From positions 1 to 34,155 of the forward strand of contig JAFZJT010000128.1 of NCBI GenBank assembly GCA_017553815.1: a stretch of DNA of 34,155 bases, read 5' to 3'. A program made the position numbers and the translations under genes. Below the pieces are notes generated by a model. That model ran no database searches. It saw nothing but the letters and a program-made list of their open reading frames with translations, and had not been told where the DNA came from. The stretch comes from Clostridia bacterium. Its GTDB lineage: Bacteria > Bacillota_A > Clostridia > Christensenellales > CAG-138. This document shows, one piece after another, positions 8,443-16,019 of this stretch (the stretch's first letter is position 1; every line of letters begins with the position of its first letter).

Positions 8443-9395
8443 TGGCGGTTCGGCGAATAATCTACATAGCGCTGCTTGCGCTTGCCGCGCTCTATCATTT
8501 CGCTTACGGACAGTATGCAACTCATTACATACTGATATTTTTCTTATGCCTTCCCGTGCTCTCGCTGCTCGTCAGCCTGCCCGCTGCCCTCACCTCCCGT
8601 GCGGCGCTCGTGGGCGGTTTGGACGTTCACAGAAACATGGAGGGCGGCGTTCTTCTCGAGCTTGAATGCAGATCCTTTCTTCCGCCCGAGCTCTGGCAGG
8701 TGACTGTTGAGGAAAAGAACCTCTTCACCGGCACCGCGGGCGCGCCGCAGATCATCAAAGCGGGCGGAACGAAAAAGCTCACCAAGAGCTTTCATCCCGA
8801 CACAACGCGCCTCGGCACTATCCGCTACAGCATAAAAAAAGCCCGGATATACGACTATCTTGGGCTATTTGCCATACCCGTTAAAAGAAGCGGCTCGGCG
8901 GAATTCACGGTTCTGCCCGATATCGAGCGCCCGAATCCCGAGCCTGAGCTCGACGATCCCTCCTCGCTCTATTTCAAGCCCAAGCCTCTCGGCTTTTCCG
9001 AGGAGCACGAGCTCAGGCAGTATCGCGGCGGCGATCCTCTGAACCTTATCCACTGGAAGCTCTCGGGCAAGATGGATGAGCTGATCGTTCGAGAGCCGCA
9101 GGAGATAATCAGAAAGCGGATCGTGCTCTCGGTCGATATCCCCGCGGACTACCCCGCCCAGCAAAGCGTTATCGAGCAGCTTCGGTATCTGAGCGAGGAG
9201 CTTATCGAAAAGGAGATCCCCTATCAGCTCGTTTTCGGCGTGGATAAGCGCAATATCACCTCCAACGACGAGTTCAACGAATTCATAAAGCAAAAGCTCT
9301 CCGAGCCCCTCAGAGCCAAGTACGCGCTCGGCGAGACTCTTATCGGCGACACGCTCATCTACCGCATCCGTCCTTCAAAGGGGGTGAGCGCATGA
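8442..9395 (+). CDS. DUF58-domain membrane protein
   Basis: 317 residues. Two hydrophobic N-terminal segments (about 5-22 and 28-48) anchor the protein. A beta-rich region follows, then the DUF58 (PF01882) signature QYRGGDPLNLIHWKLSG at about 192-208 and the downstream LIVREPQE. DUF58 proteins are VWA-like partners of MoxR ATPases. The gene overlaps moxR by one base and the transglutaminase gene by four (ATGA), a tight operon typical of this three-gene module. It probably links the ATPase to the membrane-bound transglutaminase-like protein; the process served, perhaps envelope or spore maturation, is not established. Confidence 0.9.
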   Translation: MAVRRIIYIALLALAALYHFAYGQYATHYILIFFLCLPVLSLLVSLPAALTSRAALVGGLDVHRNMEGGVLLELECRSFLPPELWQVTVEEKNLFTGTAGAPQIIKAGGTKKLTKSFHPDTTRLGTIRYSIKKARIYDYLGLFAIPVKRSGSAEFTVLPDIERPNPEPELDDPSSLYFKPKPLGFSEEHELRQYRGGDPLNLIHWKLSGKMDELIVREPQEIIRKRIVLSVDIPADYPAQQSVIEQLRYLSEELIEKEIPYQLVFGVDKRNITSNDEFNEFIKQKLSEPLRAKYALGETLIGDTLIYRIRPSKGVSA

Positions 9396-11584
9396 GCAAA
9401 GTAAAGAACCGACCCTATTGGAGAATGCTCGTTGACGCGCTGCTCATAAGCTGCGGCGTTTTGGCGGCCGTGCTTGCAGTTCCGAGTTCATACGGCGTCA
9501 AGCTCGAGATAGTCACGCTCGTCTATACCTCCGTTCTGTTTTCGTTCCTGCTTTCCGCCATCCTCCATTTCGTTAAAAAACCGCTCGTCCCGATACTTAT
9601 CTTCCTTTTTGCGGCGACGGTCTACGTTATCTTGGATCGCTCTTCGATCAAGAGCGGCCTGAAGATAATCTATTACGCGATAATGAAGCCTCCCTCCTCT
9701 ATCTTCCCGTTCCTTCCCGTTCCGAAGGATCCGGCGATCCCGGAGCTTCGGGCAGTCGGCTGCGTCACCTCGCTTTTGGTCGCTGCGGCGGCGGTCTACT
9801 CTGTGCTCATATCGCTTGCGGTCATCAAGAGCAGCTCTCCCCTTCCCGCCATACTCGTTCTTCTTCCGACGGTCTTTTTGAGCATGGTCTATACGGACTG
9901 CTCCCCCGCGCTGCACGCCGTTATGCTCCTCGTCATATACTTGGGCGGCGTTCTTCTTGGAAACGGCGTTGGCGGCGCCACGAAGAAGCATGCAATGGTT
10001 CGTCTCGTTTTCCTGTTGCTTATTACGGTGCTCGCGTTCGCTCTTCGCGCGATCTCGCCCGAGAAGGAGTACGTTCCGATACCGTATGAGCAGAGGCAGT
10101 ACATCCTCGGCGAGCGATTCGGCAGGGTTCAGGACGGCATTCTCTCTATCTTCTCGAGCAATCCAAAGGAATACGGGCTCGGCTCGATCAACGACCGCCT
10201 TGTGAATGATTCCAAGGCCTTCTCGATAAGCTCCACGGTTTCGGGTTCGTTTTTAATGCGCACCCACTCCTACGGGCTGTACAGAAACAACGGCTTCACC
10301 GTTTCGCCCGAATACAGCGGCGAATGGCAGTCGCTCCACGCGCTCGGCGCCACCCAGTCGGGCAGCGTTGAAACTATCTCCGTTCAGGGCGCGCTGACCA
10401 ACGAGCGCATCGTGCCCTACGCCTTCTCGCCCGATTCCTACGTTAAGGTCGAGGAAGGCTTCGTTCGCGCCTACGGAGAGACCTCCTATTCATGGAAGTT
10501 CAAGCCCGAGCTGCTCTTCACGCCCATAAAGAGCGAAAAGGCCGAAAGCGATTACTATCTCTTTGCGCTCAACAACTACACCATGGCGGGCGGCGAGCAG
10601 AAGGAAGATCTAATCAAGCTGATGGACAAGAGCTTCCCCGTGGTCCTGGGCATTGCCCCCACCTTCTCCGAGTACGTCAAGTATCTGATGCGCACCGACT
10701 ATTACCAAGCGGCGCTCGCCGTTGCCGAGAAGGTGCGCGGCATCGGCGAATACTCCCTCACTCCGGGCGCCACTCCGGGGGGCAGGGATCTCGTTGAATT
10801 CTTCGTTTCGGAAAACAAGAAGGGCTACTGCGTCCACTATGCCTCAACGACCGCCGCGTTCCTTCAGGCGCTGAACATCCCCGCGCGCTTTGTAATAGGC
10901 TATCGCGTGGATATCGCCAAGGCGGACGAATGGCAGGATATCACCAAGGATGCGTCCCACGCATGGGTAGAGGTATACATCAAGGGCGTCGGTTGGGTTC
11001 CCATTGAATGCACCCCCGGCTTCGGCAGCGGCGGCTATGCTCCCGCGCACGGCGATTCGCCCCTTCCCACGCCCACTCCCGCGCCCACTCCGACACCCGA
11101 TCCCAACGCGCCCACGCCGGACGTTTCCGAGACCGAGCTTCCCGATATCGAAAAGCCGTCGCGCGATCCGCGCGCAACGGCCACGCCGAAGCCCACGAAC
11201 ACGCCCGGACCCGGCGGAAGCGGCGGGATCGGAGGCGGCAAGGGCGGAGGGGCGATGCTTTGGCTTTTGATCGCGCTCGGCGCTATCGCGCTTTGGCTGA
11301 TCGTCGGCTTCGTTATCGACAGGGTACGCAATCATCGCTTCGAGCAGAGCGACCCGAATGCCGCCGTGCTCTGCATGCTCCGCTACCTAAGAAGGCTTGA
11401 GCGCTTTGGCTTCCCGCCCGAACCCGAGGCGAAGGAGCTCGGCGAAGAGGCCGCCTTCTCCAACCACTCCATGAGCGCCAAGCAGAAAGAGCTTATCGCT
11501 CGATGCACGGACGTGCGCCGCTCGGCGTTCAAGAATAAGCCCCTGAAGCGCATGCTGCTAAGAAGGCTGATATTCATGCTTTAG
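9392..11584 (+). CDS. TgpA-like membrane transglutaminase-domain protein
   Basis: 730 residues. The N-terminal 210 or so residues contain about five to six membrane segments. An extracytoplasmic region of about 250 residues leads to a transglutaminase-like core (about 470-545) with a candidate catalytic triad: Cys in KGYCVHYAS (about 480), His in DASHAWVEVY (about 521) and Glu in WVPIECTPGF (about 538). A Pro/Thr repeat linker follows (PTPTPAPTPTPDP, about 555-610), then a Gly-rich stretch, one membrane helix (about 626-648) and a cytoplasmic tail resembling DUF4129. This order is that of the DUF3488/TgpA group found after moxR and DUF58 genes. Whether it cross-links, hydrolyses or cleaves protein substrates is unknown. 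Confidence 0.88.
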   Translation: MSKVKNRPYWRMLVDALLISCGVLAAVLAVPSSYGVKLEIVTLVYTSVLFSFLLSAILHFVKKPLVPILIFLFAATVYVILDRSSIKSGLKIIYYAIMKPPSSIFPFLPVPKDPAIPELRAVGCVTSLLVAAAAVYSVLISLAVIKSSSPLPAILVLLPTVFLSMVYTDCSPALHAVMLLVIYLGGVLLGNGVGGATKKHAMVRLVFLLLITVLAFALRAISPEKEYVPIPYEQRQYILGERFGRVQDGILSIFSSNPKEYGLGSINDRLVNDSKAFSISSTVSGSFLMRTHSYGLYRNNGFTVSPEYSGEWQSLHALGATQSGSVETISVQGALTNERIVPYAFSPDSYVKVEEGFVRAYGETSYSWKFKPELLFTPIKSEKAESDYYLFALNNYTMAGGEQKEDLIKLMDKSFPVVLGIAPTFSEYVKYLMRTDYYQAALAVAEKVRGIGEYSLTPGATPGGRDLVEFFVSENKKGYCVHYASTTAAFLQALNIPARFVIGYRVDIAKADEWQDITKDASHAWVEVYIKGVGWVPIECTPGFGSGGYAPAHGDSPLPTPTPAPTPTPDPNAPTPDVSETELPDIEKPSRDPRATATPKPTNTPGPGGSGGIGGGKGGGAMLWLLIALGAIALWLIVGFVIDRVRNHRFEQSDPNAAVLCMLRYLRRLERFGFPPEPEAKELGEEAAFSNHSMSAKQKELIARCTDVRRSAFKNKPLKRMLLRRLIFML

Positions 11585-11598
11585 TGCAAAATACGATC

Positions 11599-11636
11599 AA
11601 AACGCTCTTCCGACAAAACATCGGAAGAGCGTTTTT
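11599..11636 (+). terminator. Intrinsic terminator of the moxR operon
   Basis: A perfect 15-base stem (11599-11613 with 11621-11635) around a 7-base loop; the outer arm is the T tract itself. It lies 15 bases after the transglutaminase stop and is the strongest terminator in the window. Confidence 0.93.
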
Positions 11637-11694
11637 CTGCGCCCTTGTGCCGCAATGCCGCCATCCGTCATACAATGACAGCGGAGGGATGAGT

Positions 11695-12549
11695 ATGTAT
11701 AGCGTAAACGATTTCATAAGATGGGCGCTCGTTCATGTCAAGCCCGAGAGCCTCATAAGCGGCGCGGAGCTCGCACTTAAAAGAAGCGAGTGCGCGCTTG
11801 AGCCTTGGGAATACCTTTACGGCAGCGTTCGAGTTCAAACGGATCAGGCGACGCTTGACCGCTACTACGAGCAGCATTACTATAAGCAGATGACGCGCGC
11901 ACAGTACGACGCGATAACCGCCTCGTGGAGCCGCACCGGCTACGCCACGGACTGTCAAGGGCTTCTCGACGCCTATCTGACCTACAAAAAGAACGAGCCT
12001 ACCGATTACAACGTGGAGGCTAACTGGCGCTATTGGTGCGAGGATAAGGCACTCATCGACGAAACGGATCGCCCCTACCGCATCGGCGAAGCGCTGTTCC
12101 GCGAGGGCAAGGACGGCAGGATGCTGCATGTCGGCTGGGTCTGCGGGTTCGACGGCGCGGAGCCACTGATAGTTGAGGCGCGGAGCATACGCTACGGCGT
12201 TGTAATTTCGCGGCTGACCAAGCGAAATTTCACACACAGGGCGCTTATGAACAAAAAATTCGATTATTCGGAGGAAGATATGCCTATAATCCTGAAAAAT
12301 ACCACACCGATGATACAGGGCGAGATGATCAAAAGCCTTCAGCAGGCGCTGAACGGGCTCGGTTACACCGATTCAAGCGGGAAAAAGCTCTCCGAGGACG
12401 GTAAATGCGGCACGCGCACGATGGCGGCGGTGACGGCTTTTGCAAACAATCAGGCGACTGAGTGCCCGAGCGCGGCGCTCCCCGCATTCATCATCCCGAG
12501 CGCGGACGGCAAGTACAGTCTGGAGCTTGAGCTGAAGACGCGCCAATGA
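11695..12549 (+). CDS. NlpC/P60-like cell-wall hydrolase with peptidoglycan-binding domain
   Basis: 284 residues. The N-terminal domain has an NlpC/P60-like arrangement: YATDCQGLLDAY with candidate nucleophile Cys87, then MLHVGWVCG with candidate His145, and a polar residue in the following IVEARS strand. The C-terminal about 85 residues resemble PG_binding_1 (MIKSLQQALNGLGY ... DGKCGTRTMAAVTAF). No signal peptide is visible, so it may be released by lysis, like a phage endolysin, or exported another way. The ATG at 11695 is chosen because GGAGGG ends 6 bases upstream; the ATG at 11689 abuts that site, and longer readings start within the moxR-operon terminator. The enzyme class is fairly secure; prophage origin is only a possibility, since no other phage genes are near. 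Confidence 0.72.
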   Translation: MYSVNDFIRWALVHVKPESLISGAELALKRSECALEPWEYLYGSVRVQTDQATLDRYYEQHYYKQMTRAQYDAITASWSRTGYATDCQGLLDAYLTYKKNEPTDYNVEANWRYWCEDKALIDETDRPYRIGEALFREGKDGRMLHVGWVCGFDGAEPLIVEARSIRYGVVISRLTKRNFTHRALMNKKFDYSEEDMPIILKNTTPMIQGEMIKSLQQALNGLGYTDSSGKKLSEDGKCGTRTMAAVTAFANNQATECPSAALPAFIIPSADGKYSLELELKTRQ

Positions 12550-12558
12550 GCTTGGGGA

Positions 12559-12587
12559 TTTACCTTTTTTCAAAAATGCTGTATAAT
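12559..12587 (+). promoter_or_regulatory. Promoter of the thioesterase gene
   Basis: TTTACC (12559-12564), a 17-base spacer and a perfect TATAAT (12582-12587). The predicted start near 12594 is about 30 bases before the ATG, whose ribosome binding site is AAAAAGGAG. Confidence 0.75.
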
Positions 12588-12622
12588 AGCCAACGAAAAG
12601 ATCCGAAAAAGGAGAAAAACAA

Positions 12623-13036
12623 ATGATAGAAGTTGGTATTAAGGGCAAAAAGGCCGCGAAGGTCACCGAGGAATATACCGCCGCGCATCTTTTGAGCGGA
12701 CTTCTGCCCGTTTTCGCAACGCCGGCGCTCGTTGCGCTGATGGAATACACCTGCTCCGACAGCGTTCAGTCGGAGCTCGGCAAGGGCTTCGGCACGGTTG
12801 GCGCGTTGATCGACTGCAGGCACCTCAGTCCCTCTCCCATCGGCAGCACCGTTACCTGCGAGAGCGAGCTTGTAGAAATAGATAACCGAAGGCTCGTCTT
12901 CAAGGTGCGCGCATGCGACGATTTCGGCGAGATAGGAAGCGGCACCCACGAGCGTTTCATCATAGATAACGAACGGTTCATGCTCAAGGTGGATGAGAAG
13001 CAGCGCATGCTCGAAAACACGAAGGCGGAAGGCTGA
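12623..13036 (+). CDS. FlK-type hotdog thioesterase
   Basis: 137 residues forming a single hotdog fold. It resembles the fluoroacetyl-CoA thioesterase FlK group: LPVFATPALVALME near the N-terminus, GALIDCRHLSPSPIGSTV in the middle and SGTHERFIID near the end. Residues Thr33, Glu41 and His67 have exactly the spacing of the FlK catalytic set Thr42/Glu50/His76, so it is probably an active acyl-CoA thioesterase. The natural substrate is unlikely to be fluoroacetyl-CoA; many gut anaerobes carry such genes with unknown substrates. It is a single-gene unit with its own promoter and terminator. Confidence 0.85.
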   Translation: MIEVGIKGKKAAKVTEEYTAAHLLSGLLPVFATPALVALMEYTCSDSVQSELGKGFGTVGALIDCRHLSPSPIGSTVTCESELVEIDNRRLVFKVRACDDFGEIGSGTHERFIIDNERFMLKVDEKQRMLENTKAEG

Positions 13037-13063
13037 AAGTCCGCCAAATATTAAAGATCAAAA

Positions 13064-13103
13064 GCTCCCTTCCCCCGCAAACGCGGGCGTCGGGAGCCTT
13101 TTT
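13064..13103 (+). terminator. Intrinsic terminator after the thioesterase gene
   Basis: GCTCCC (13064-13069) pairs with GGGAGC (13092-13097), with an inner stem CCCGC/GCGGG around AAAC, followed by CTTTTT. The stretch 13104-13199 after it holds only a small hairpin (13131-13146) and no gene. Confidence 0.85.
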
Positions 13104-13199
13104 CATTGGGGTTTGGGCGGAATGCCGACTCCCGAACCTATTCGGGATCGAATCGGCCGGCGCATCGCAGGAAGCACCGTTTGCCCGAAAATGCGTTTT

Positions 13200-13448
13200 T
13201 TAGTTCATCATGCTGCCGCCGTTCATGTTGCGCTCGGCGTACTCTATCATCCTCTTCACCATCTGGCCGCCGATACGACCCGCCTCGCGAGCGCTGATAT
13301 CGCCGTTGTAGCCCTGCTGAAGGTTGATATTCATGGAGGACGCGACCTCGTTCTTGAAGCCCGAAAGCCTCTGCTTCATCTCTCTTGAAGTGCCGGTGGA
13401 GCTGCTGCTGCCGGTATTCATGCTGTTCATATTGTTCATGTTGTTCAT
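13200..13448 (-). CDS. Alpha/beta-type small acid-soluble spore protein (with Met-Asn leader)
   Basis: 82 residues. The last 55 or so match alpha/beta-type SASP: FKNEVASSMNINL, then YNGDISAREAGRIGGQMVKRMIEYAE. These proteins coat DNA in the spore core and protect it from UV and chemical damage, and are degraded by the GPR protease at germination. The N-terminus is unusual: four imperfect 9-base repeats (13413-13448) encode MNNMNNMNSMNT, then a Ser/Thr-rich stretch. An AAGGAG site precedes only the first ATG. The gene lies 73 bases downstream of a near-copy (13522-13722) on the same strand, so the pair arose by tandem duplication. Expression is expected in the forespore (sigma-G), but I could not find a convincing sigma-G promoter. 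Confidence 0.93.
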   Translation of the reverse strand: MNNMNNMNSMNTGSSSSTGTSREMKQRLSGFKNEVASSMNINLQQGYNGDISAREAGRIGGQMVKRMIEYAERNMNGGSMMN

Positions 13449-13521
13449 GATAATTCTCCTTATTAATTTACCCCGAGGGGATCTTTATTTTACTCATCGC
13501 GGCGTTCATATTTGAACGGGC

Positions 13522-13722
13522 TTATTTCTGCATGCTGTTTTCGGCGTATTCTATCATGCGCTTGACCATCTGACCGCCGATACGGCCTGCGTCACGGGCG
13601 CTGATGTCGCCGTTGTAACCCTGCTGAAGATTGATATTCATAGAGGATGCGACCTCATTCTTGAACTGCTCCAGCGCGCTTCGGGATTCGGGAACCGCCA
13701 GCCTGTTACTTCTATTTGCCAT
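13522..13722 (-). CDS. Alpha/beta-type small acid-soluble spore protein
   Basis: 66 residues starting MANRSNR at 13722. The core (LEQFKNEVASSMNINL, then YNGDISARDAGRIGGQMVKRMI) is nearly identical to the downstream paralogue and typical of the family's length of 60-75. The start is set by GGAGG 8 bases upstream; a GTG nine bases earlier lies inside that site and is rejected. Role: minor-groove binding and protection of spore DNA. The Glu in the NEVAS segment matches the expected GPR cleavage position, but the usual downstream Glu is replaced by Ser in both copies. Confidence 0.94.
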   Translation of the reverse strand: MANRSNRLAVPESRSALEQFKNEVASSMNINLQQGYNGDISARDAGRIGGQMVKRMIEYAENSMQK

Positions 13723-13946
13723 TGTTTTCACCTCCGTTCTTTTTGCCCGCGCTCCCCCGCCGTATGAAAAAGCGGGAAAGCACGGGTTATCTTTACCGGC
13801 AATTATCGCGCTATAAGCACTTTTAAGTACTCTATCTTCAACGCTTCATAAAACGACTTGGCGCGTTTTTGCCGTGCAAGCTTAATTTGTCCGTTTTTGT
13901 TGAATGTATGAGCGGAAAGTTTTGTCTTTTTCATAATTTAACGCGC

Positions 13947-13970
13947 AAAAAAACGGCGGTGCGTCCGCCG
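13947..13970 (-). terminator. Intrinsic terminator after recG
   Basis: On the minus strand a 6-base stem CGGCGG/CCGCCG (13965-13970 with 13954-13959) with a 5-base loop is followed by seven T (13953-13947), 19 bases after the recG stop. The stretch 13737-13946 holds no gene I can support. Confidence 0.85.
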
Positions 13971-13988
13971 GTTATCCTCTTGCGGTAT

Positions 13989-16019
13989 TCAGTTTATAAC
14001 AACGTCCTCGATCGAGCGCTCGTATTTTAGCATCGCCTTTTTCATAAGCCTTTCGCTCTTTCCTTCGGGCATCGAGATCAGCTTTCGAGCGCAGTCCCGC
14101 GCCAGTTTGAGCGTTTCGATATCCGAAGCGAGTGCCGCCGCGCCGAATTCGCTTATGCCGTGCTGACGCATCCCGATAAGCTCGCCCGGACCGCGCGTTT
14201 CAAGATCCCTTTCGGCGATCTTGAAGCCGTCGTTCGTTTCGGTGAGCAGTTTGAGCCGCGCGATCGCCGATTTCGAGCCGCTTTCCGTCAGAAGATAGCA
14301 TTCGCTCTGCCTCTGCCCGCGTCCAACCCTGCCGCGAAGCTGATGGAGCTGCGCAAGGCCGAATCTTTCGGCGGATTCTATGACCATCGTGCAGGCGTTT
14401 GGAACGTCCACGCCGACCTCGATGACCGTTGTTGAAACGAGAAGATCGACCTCGCCCCTTCTGAAGCGCTCCATCACCGAGTCCTTCTCCTGCGGCTTGA
14501 GCTTGCCGTGAACCAGCGCGACGCGCACCGAAAGATTCGTCCTCAATTCTTCATAGAGCGTTTCGGCCGAGCGCACGCGCTCCATTTCCTCATTTTCCTC
14601 TATCATTGGGCAAACGACGTAGGCTTGGGTGCATTCCTTTTTGATCTGATCCTCGATATAGCGATACATCGCGATGCGCTTTGCGCTCGGAACGAGCCGC
14701 GTTATGACAGGCTTTCTTCCGGGCGGCATGCCCTTGACGAGCGAAACGTCCAGATCGCCGTAGAGGATCAGCGAAAGCGTTCGCGGGATCGGAGTTGCGC
14801 TCATTATTATCGTGTCCGGTGACTCGGCCTTCTTACCTATCTCGGCGCGCTGGCGCACGCCGAAGCGGTGCTGTTCATCGGTTATGACTACGCCGAGCCT
14901 TTTAAACTCCACCTTTCCCTCGATCAGCGCGTGAGTGCCCGTGACGGCGATGATGCTGCCGTCCGCAATACCCTTTAAAACCTCGCGCTTGACGGACGCG
15001 CTCATGTGCCCCTTCAAGATCGCGGCGCGTTCGCCAAAAAAGCGCTTTAAAAGCGCAAAATGCTGCTCCGCAAGGATCTCTGTGGGCGCCATCAGCGCCG
15101 ATTGCGCGCCGTTTTTCGCGGCAATTAACATCGCGTACAGCGCGAGCGCGGTCTTGCCCGAGCCCACATCGCCCTGAATTAGTCTGCTCATCGGCTGTGG
15201 CGACGCCATGTCGAGCGCGATCTCGTTCATAACTGAATACTGCGCGCCCGTCGGCTCAAACGGCAGCAGCATTAAAAATTCATCGAGAATACCCGAGGTA
15301 TTGAACGCTATGCCCTTCTGCCCCTTCCTATTTTGGCGCAGTTTTTCAAGCACTATCGTCAGCACCGCCGCGTCCTCGAATGCGAGCCTGCGTCTTGCGG
15401 CGGCAAGCGCGTCCGCGTTCTTAGGAAAATGCACGGTCTCCATCGCGGTTTTAAGCGGTATGAGGCCGTATTCCTCGCGTATCTCTTCGTGAAGGGTCTC
15501 CTCGACTTCGTCAAGGCAAATTTCGAGCGCACCGCGCACGGCGCTTCTCATAACGTTCTGCGTCAGGCCGCTCGTCAGCGGGTAAACGGGGATTATCCCG
15601 GGAAGCTCCTTTGAAAAGCTTGCGCGAAGAAGGCGCGCGCCGGTCCTTTTGTCCACAATGCCGAGCGCGTAACCTCCGGGCTCCTTTGGTATCGAGCGCG
15701 CTATATAGGGCTGATTGAACCATGTTGCGGTCATATTGCCCGTTTCGTCGCCGATCGAGACCGTTGTAATCATTATCCCCGATTTGGCGCGAAAGGTCTT
15801 TACGGAGCCGATGAATTTTATCTCTATGGCGGCGGGCTCGCCGTCCTCAGCATCGGCTATCTTCACCGGCCTCTCGTAGTCAAGATAGCTTCTTGGAAGA
15901 AAGCCCGCCAGATCCTGCAACGAAAAAAGCCCCAGGCGGGCAAAATACTTGATGCGCCCGGAGCCGATGCCTTTGATTTTTGTAAGTTCCGAAGCTTTCT
16001 CCACGGCGGGATCACTCAA
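13989..16019 (-). CDS. recG: ATP-dependent DNA helicase RecG
   Basis: About 676 residues from a TTG at 16017-16019 (a GTG at 16002-16004 is the alternative), matching RecG length. An N-terminal helix-hairpin/wedge region (KIKGIGSGRIKYFARLGLFSLQDLAGFLPRSYLDYE) leads to an OB fold. The helicase domains follow: Walker A GDVGSGKTAL, motif II DEQHRFG, SATPIPRTL, VSTTVIEVGVDVPNA and QLRGRVGRGQ, then the TRG motif region and C-terminal helices. RecG remodels stalled replication forks and Holliday junctions. The open frame runs further upstream, but its Arg/Ser-rich translation there is a shadow of yloV, which ends at 16012, so the genes overlap by about 8 bases. Last gene of the asp23-yloV-recG unit. 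Confidence 0.96.
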   Translation of the reverse strand: MSDPAVEKASELTKIKGIGSGRIKYFARLGLFSLQDLAGFLPRSYLDYERPVKIADAEDGEPAAIEIKFIGSVKTFRAKSGIMITTVSIGDETGNMTATWFNQPYIARSIPKEPGGYALGIVDKRTGARLLRASFSKELPGIIPVYPLTSGLTQNVMRSAVRGALEICLDEVEETLHEEIREEYGLIPLKTAMETVHFPKNADALAAARRRLAFEDAAVLTIVLEKLRQNRKGQKGIAFNTSGILDEFLMLLPFEPTGAQYSVMNEIALDMASPQPMSRLIQGDVGSGKTALALYAMLIAAKNGAQSALMAPTEILAEQHFALLKRFFGERAAILKGHMSASVKREVLKGIADGSIIAVTGTHALIEGKVEFKRLGVVITDEQHRFGVRQRAEIGKKAESPDTIIMSATPIPRTLSLILYGDLDVSLVKGMPPGRKPVITRLVPSAKRIAMYRYIEDQIKKECTQAYVVCPMIEENEEMERVRSAETLYEELRTNLSVRVALVHGKLKPQEKDSVMERFRRGEVDLLVSTTVIEVGVDVPNACTMVIESAERFGLAQLHQLRGRVGRGQRQSECYLLTESGSKSAIARLKLLTETNDGFKIAERDLETRGPGELIGMRQHGISEFGAAALASDIETLKLARDCARKLISMPEGKSERLMKKAMLKYERSIEDVVIN

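Noticed and set aside
11645..11676. Promoter (TTGTGC ... TACAAT) for the NlpC/P60-like gene
   Set aside because: The spacing is 20 bases and the start would fall on the ribosome binding site; only the TACAAT box is suggestive.
13449..13946. Sigma-G promoters for the spore-protein genes
   Set aside because: I looked for gnATA and CATnnTA boxes at 17-18 base spacing on the minus strand and found only poor matches.
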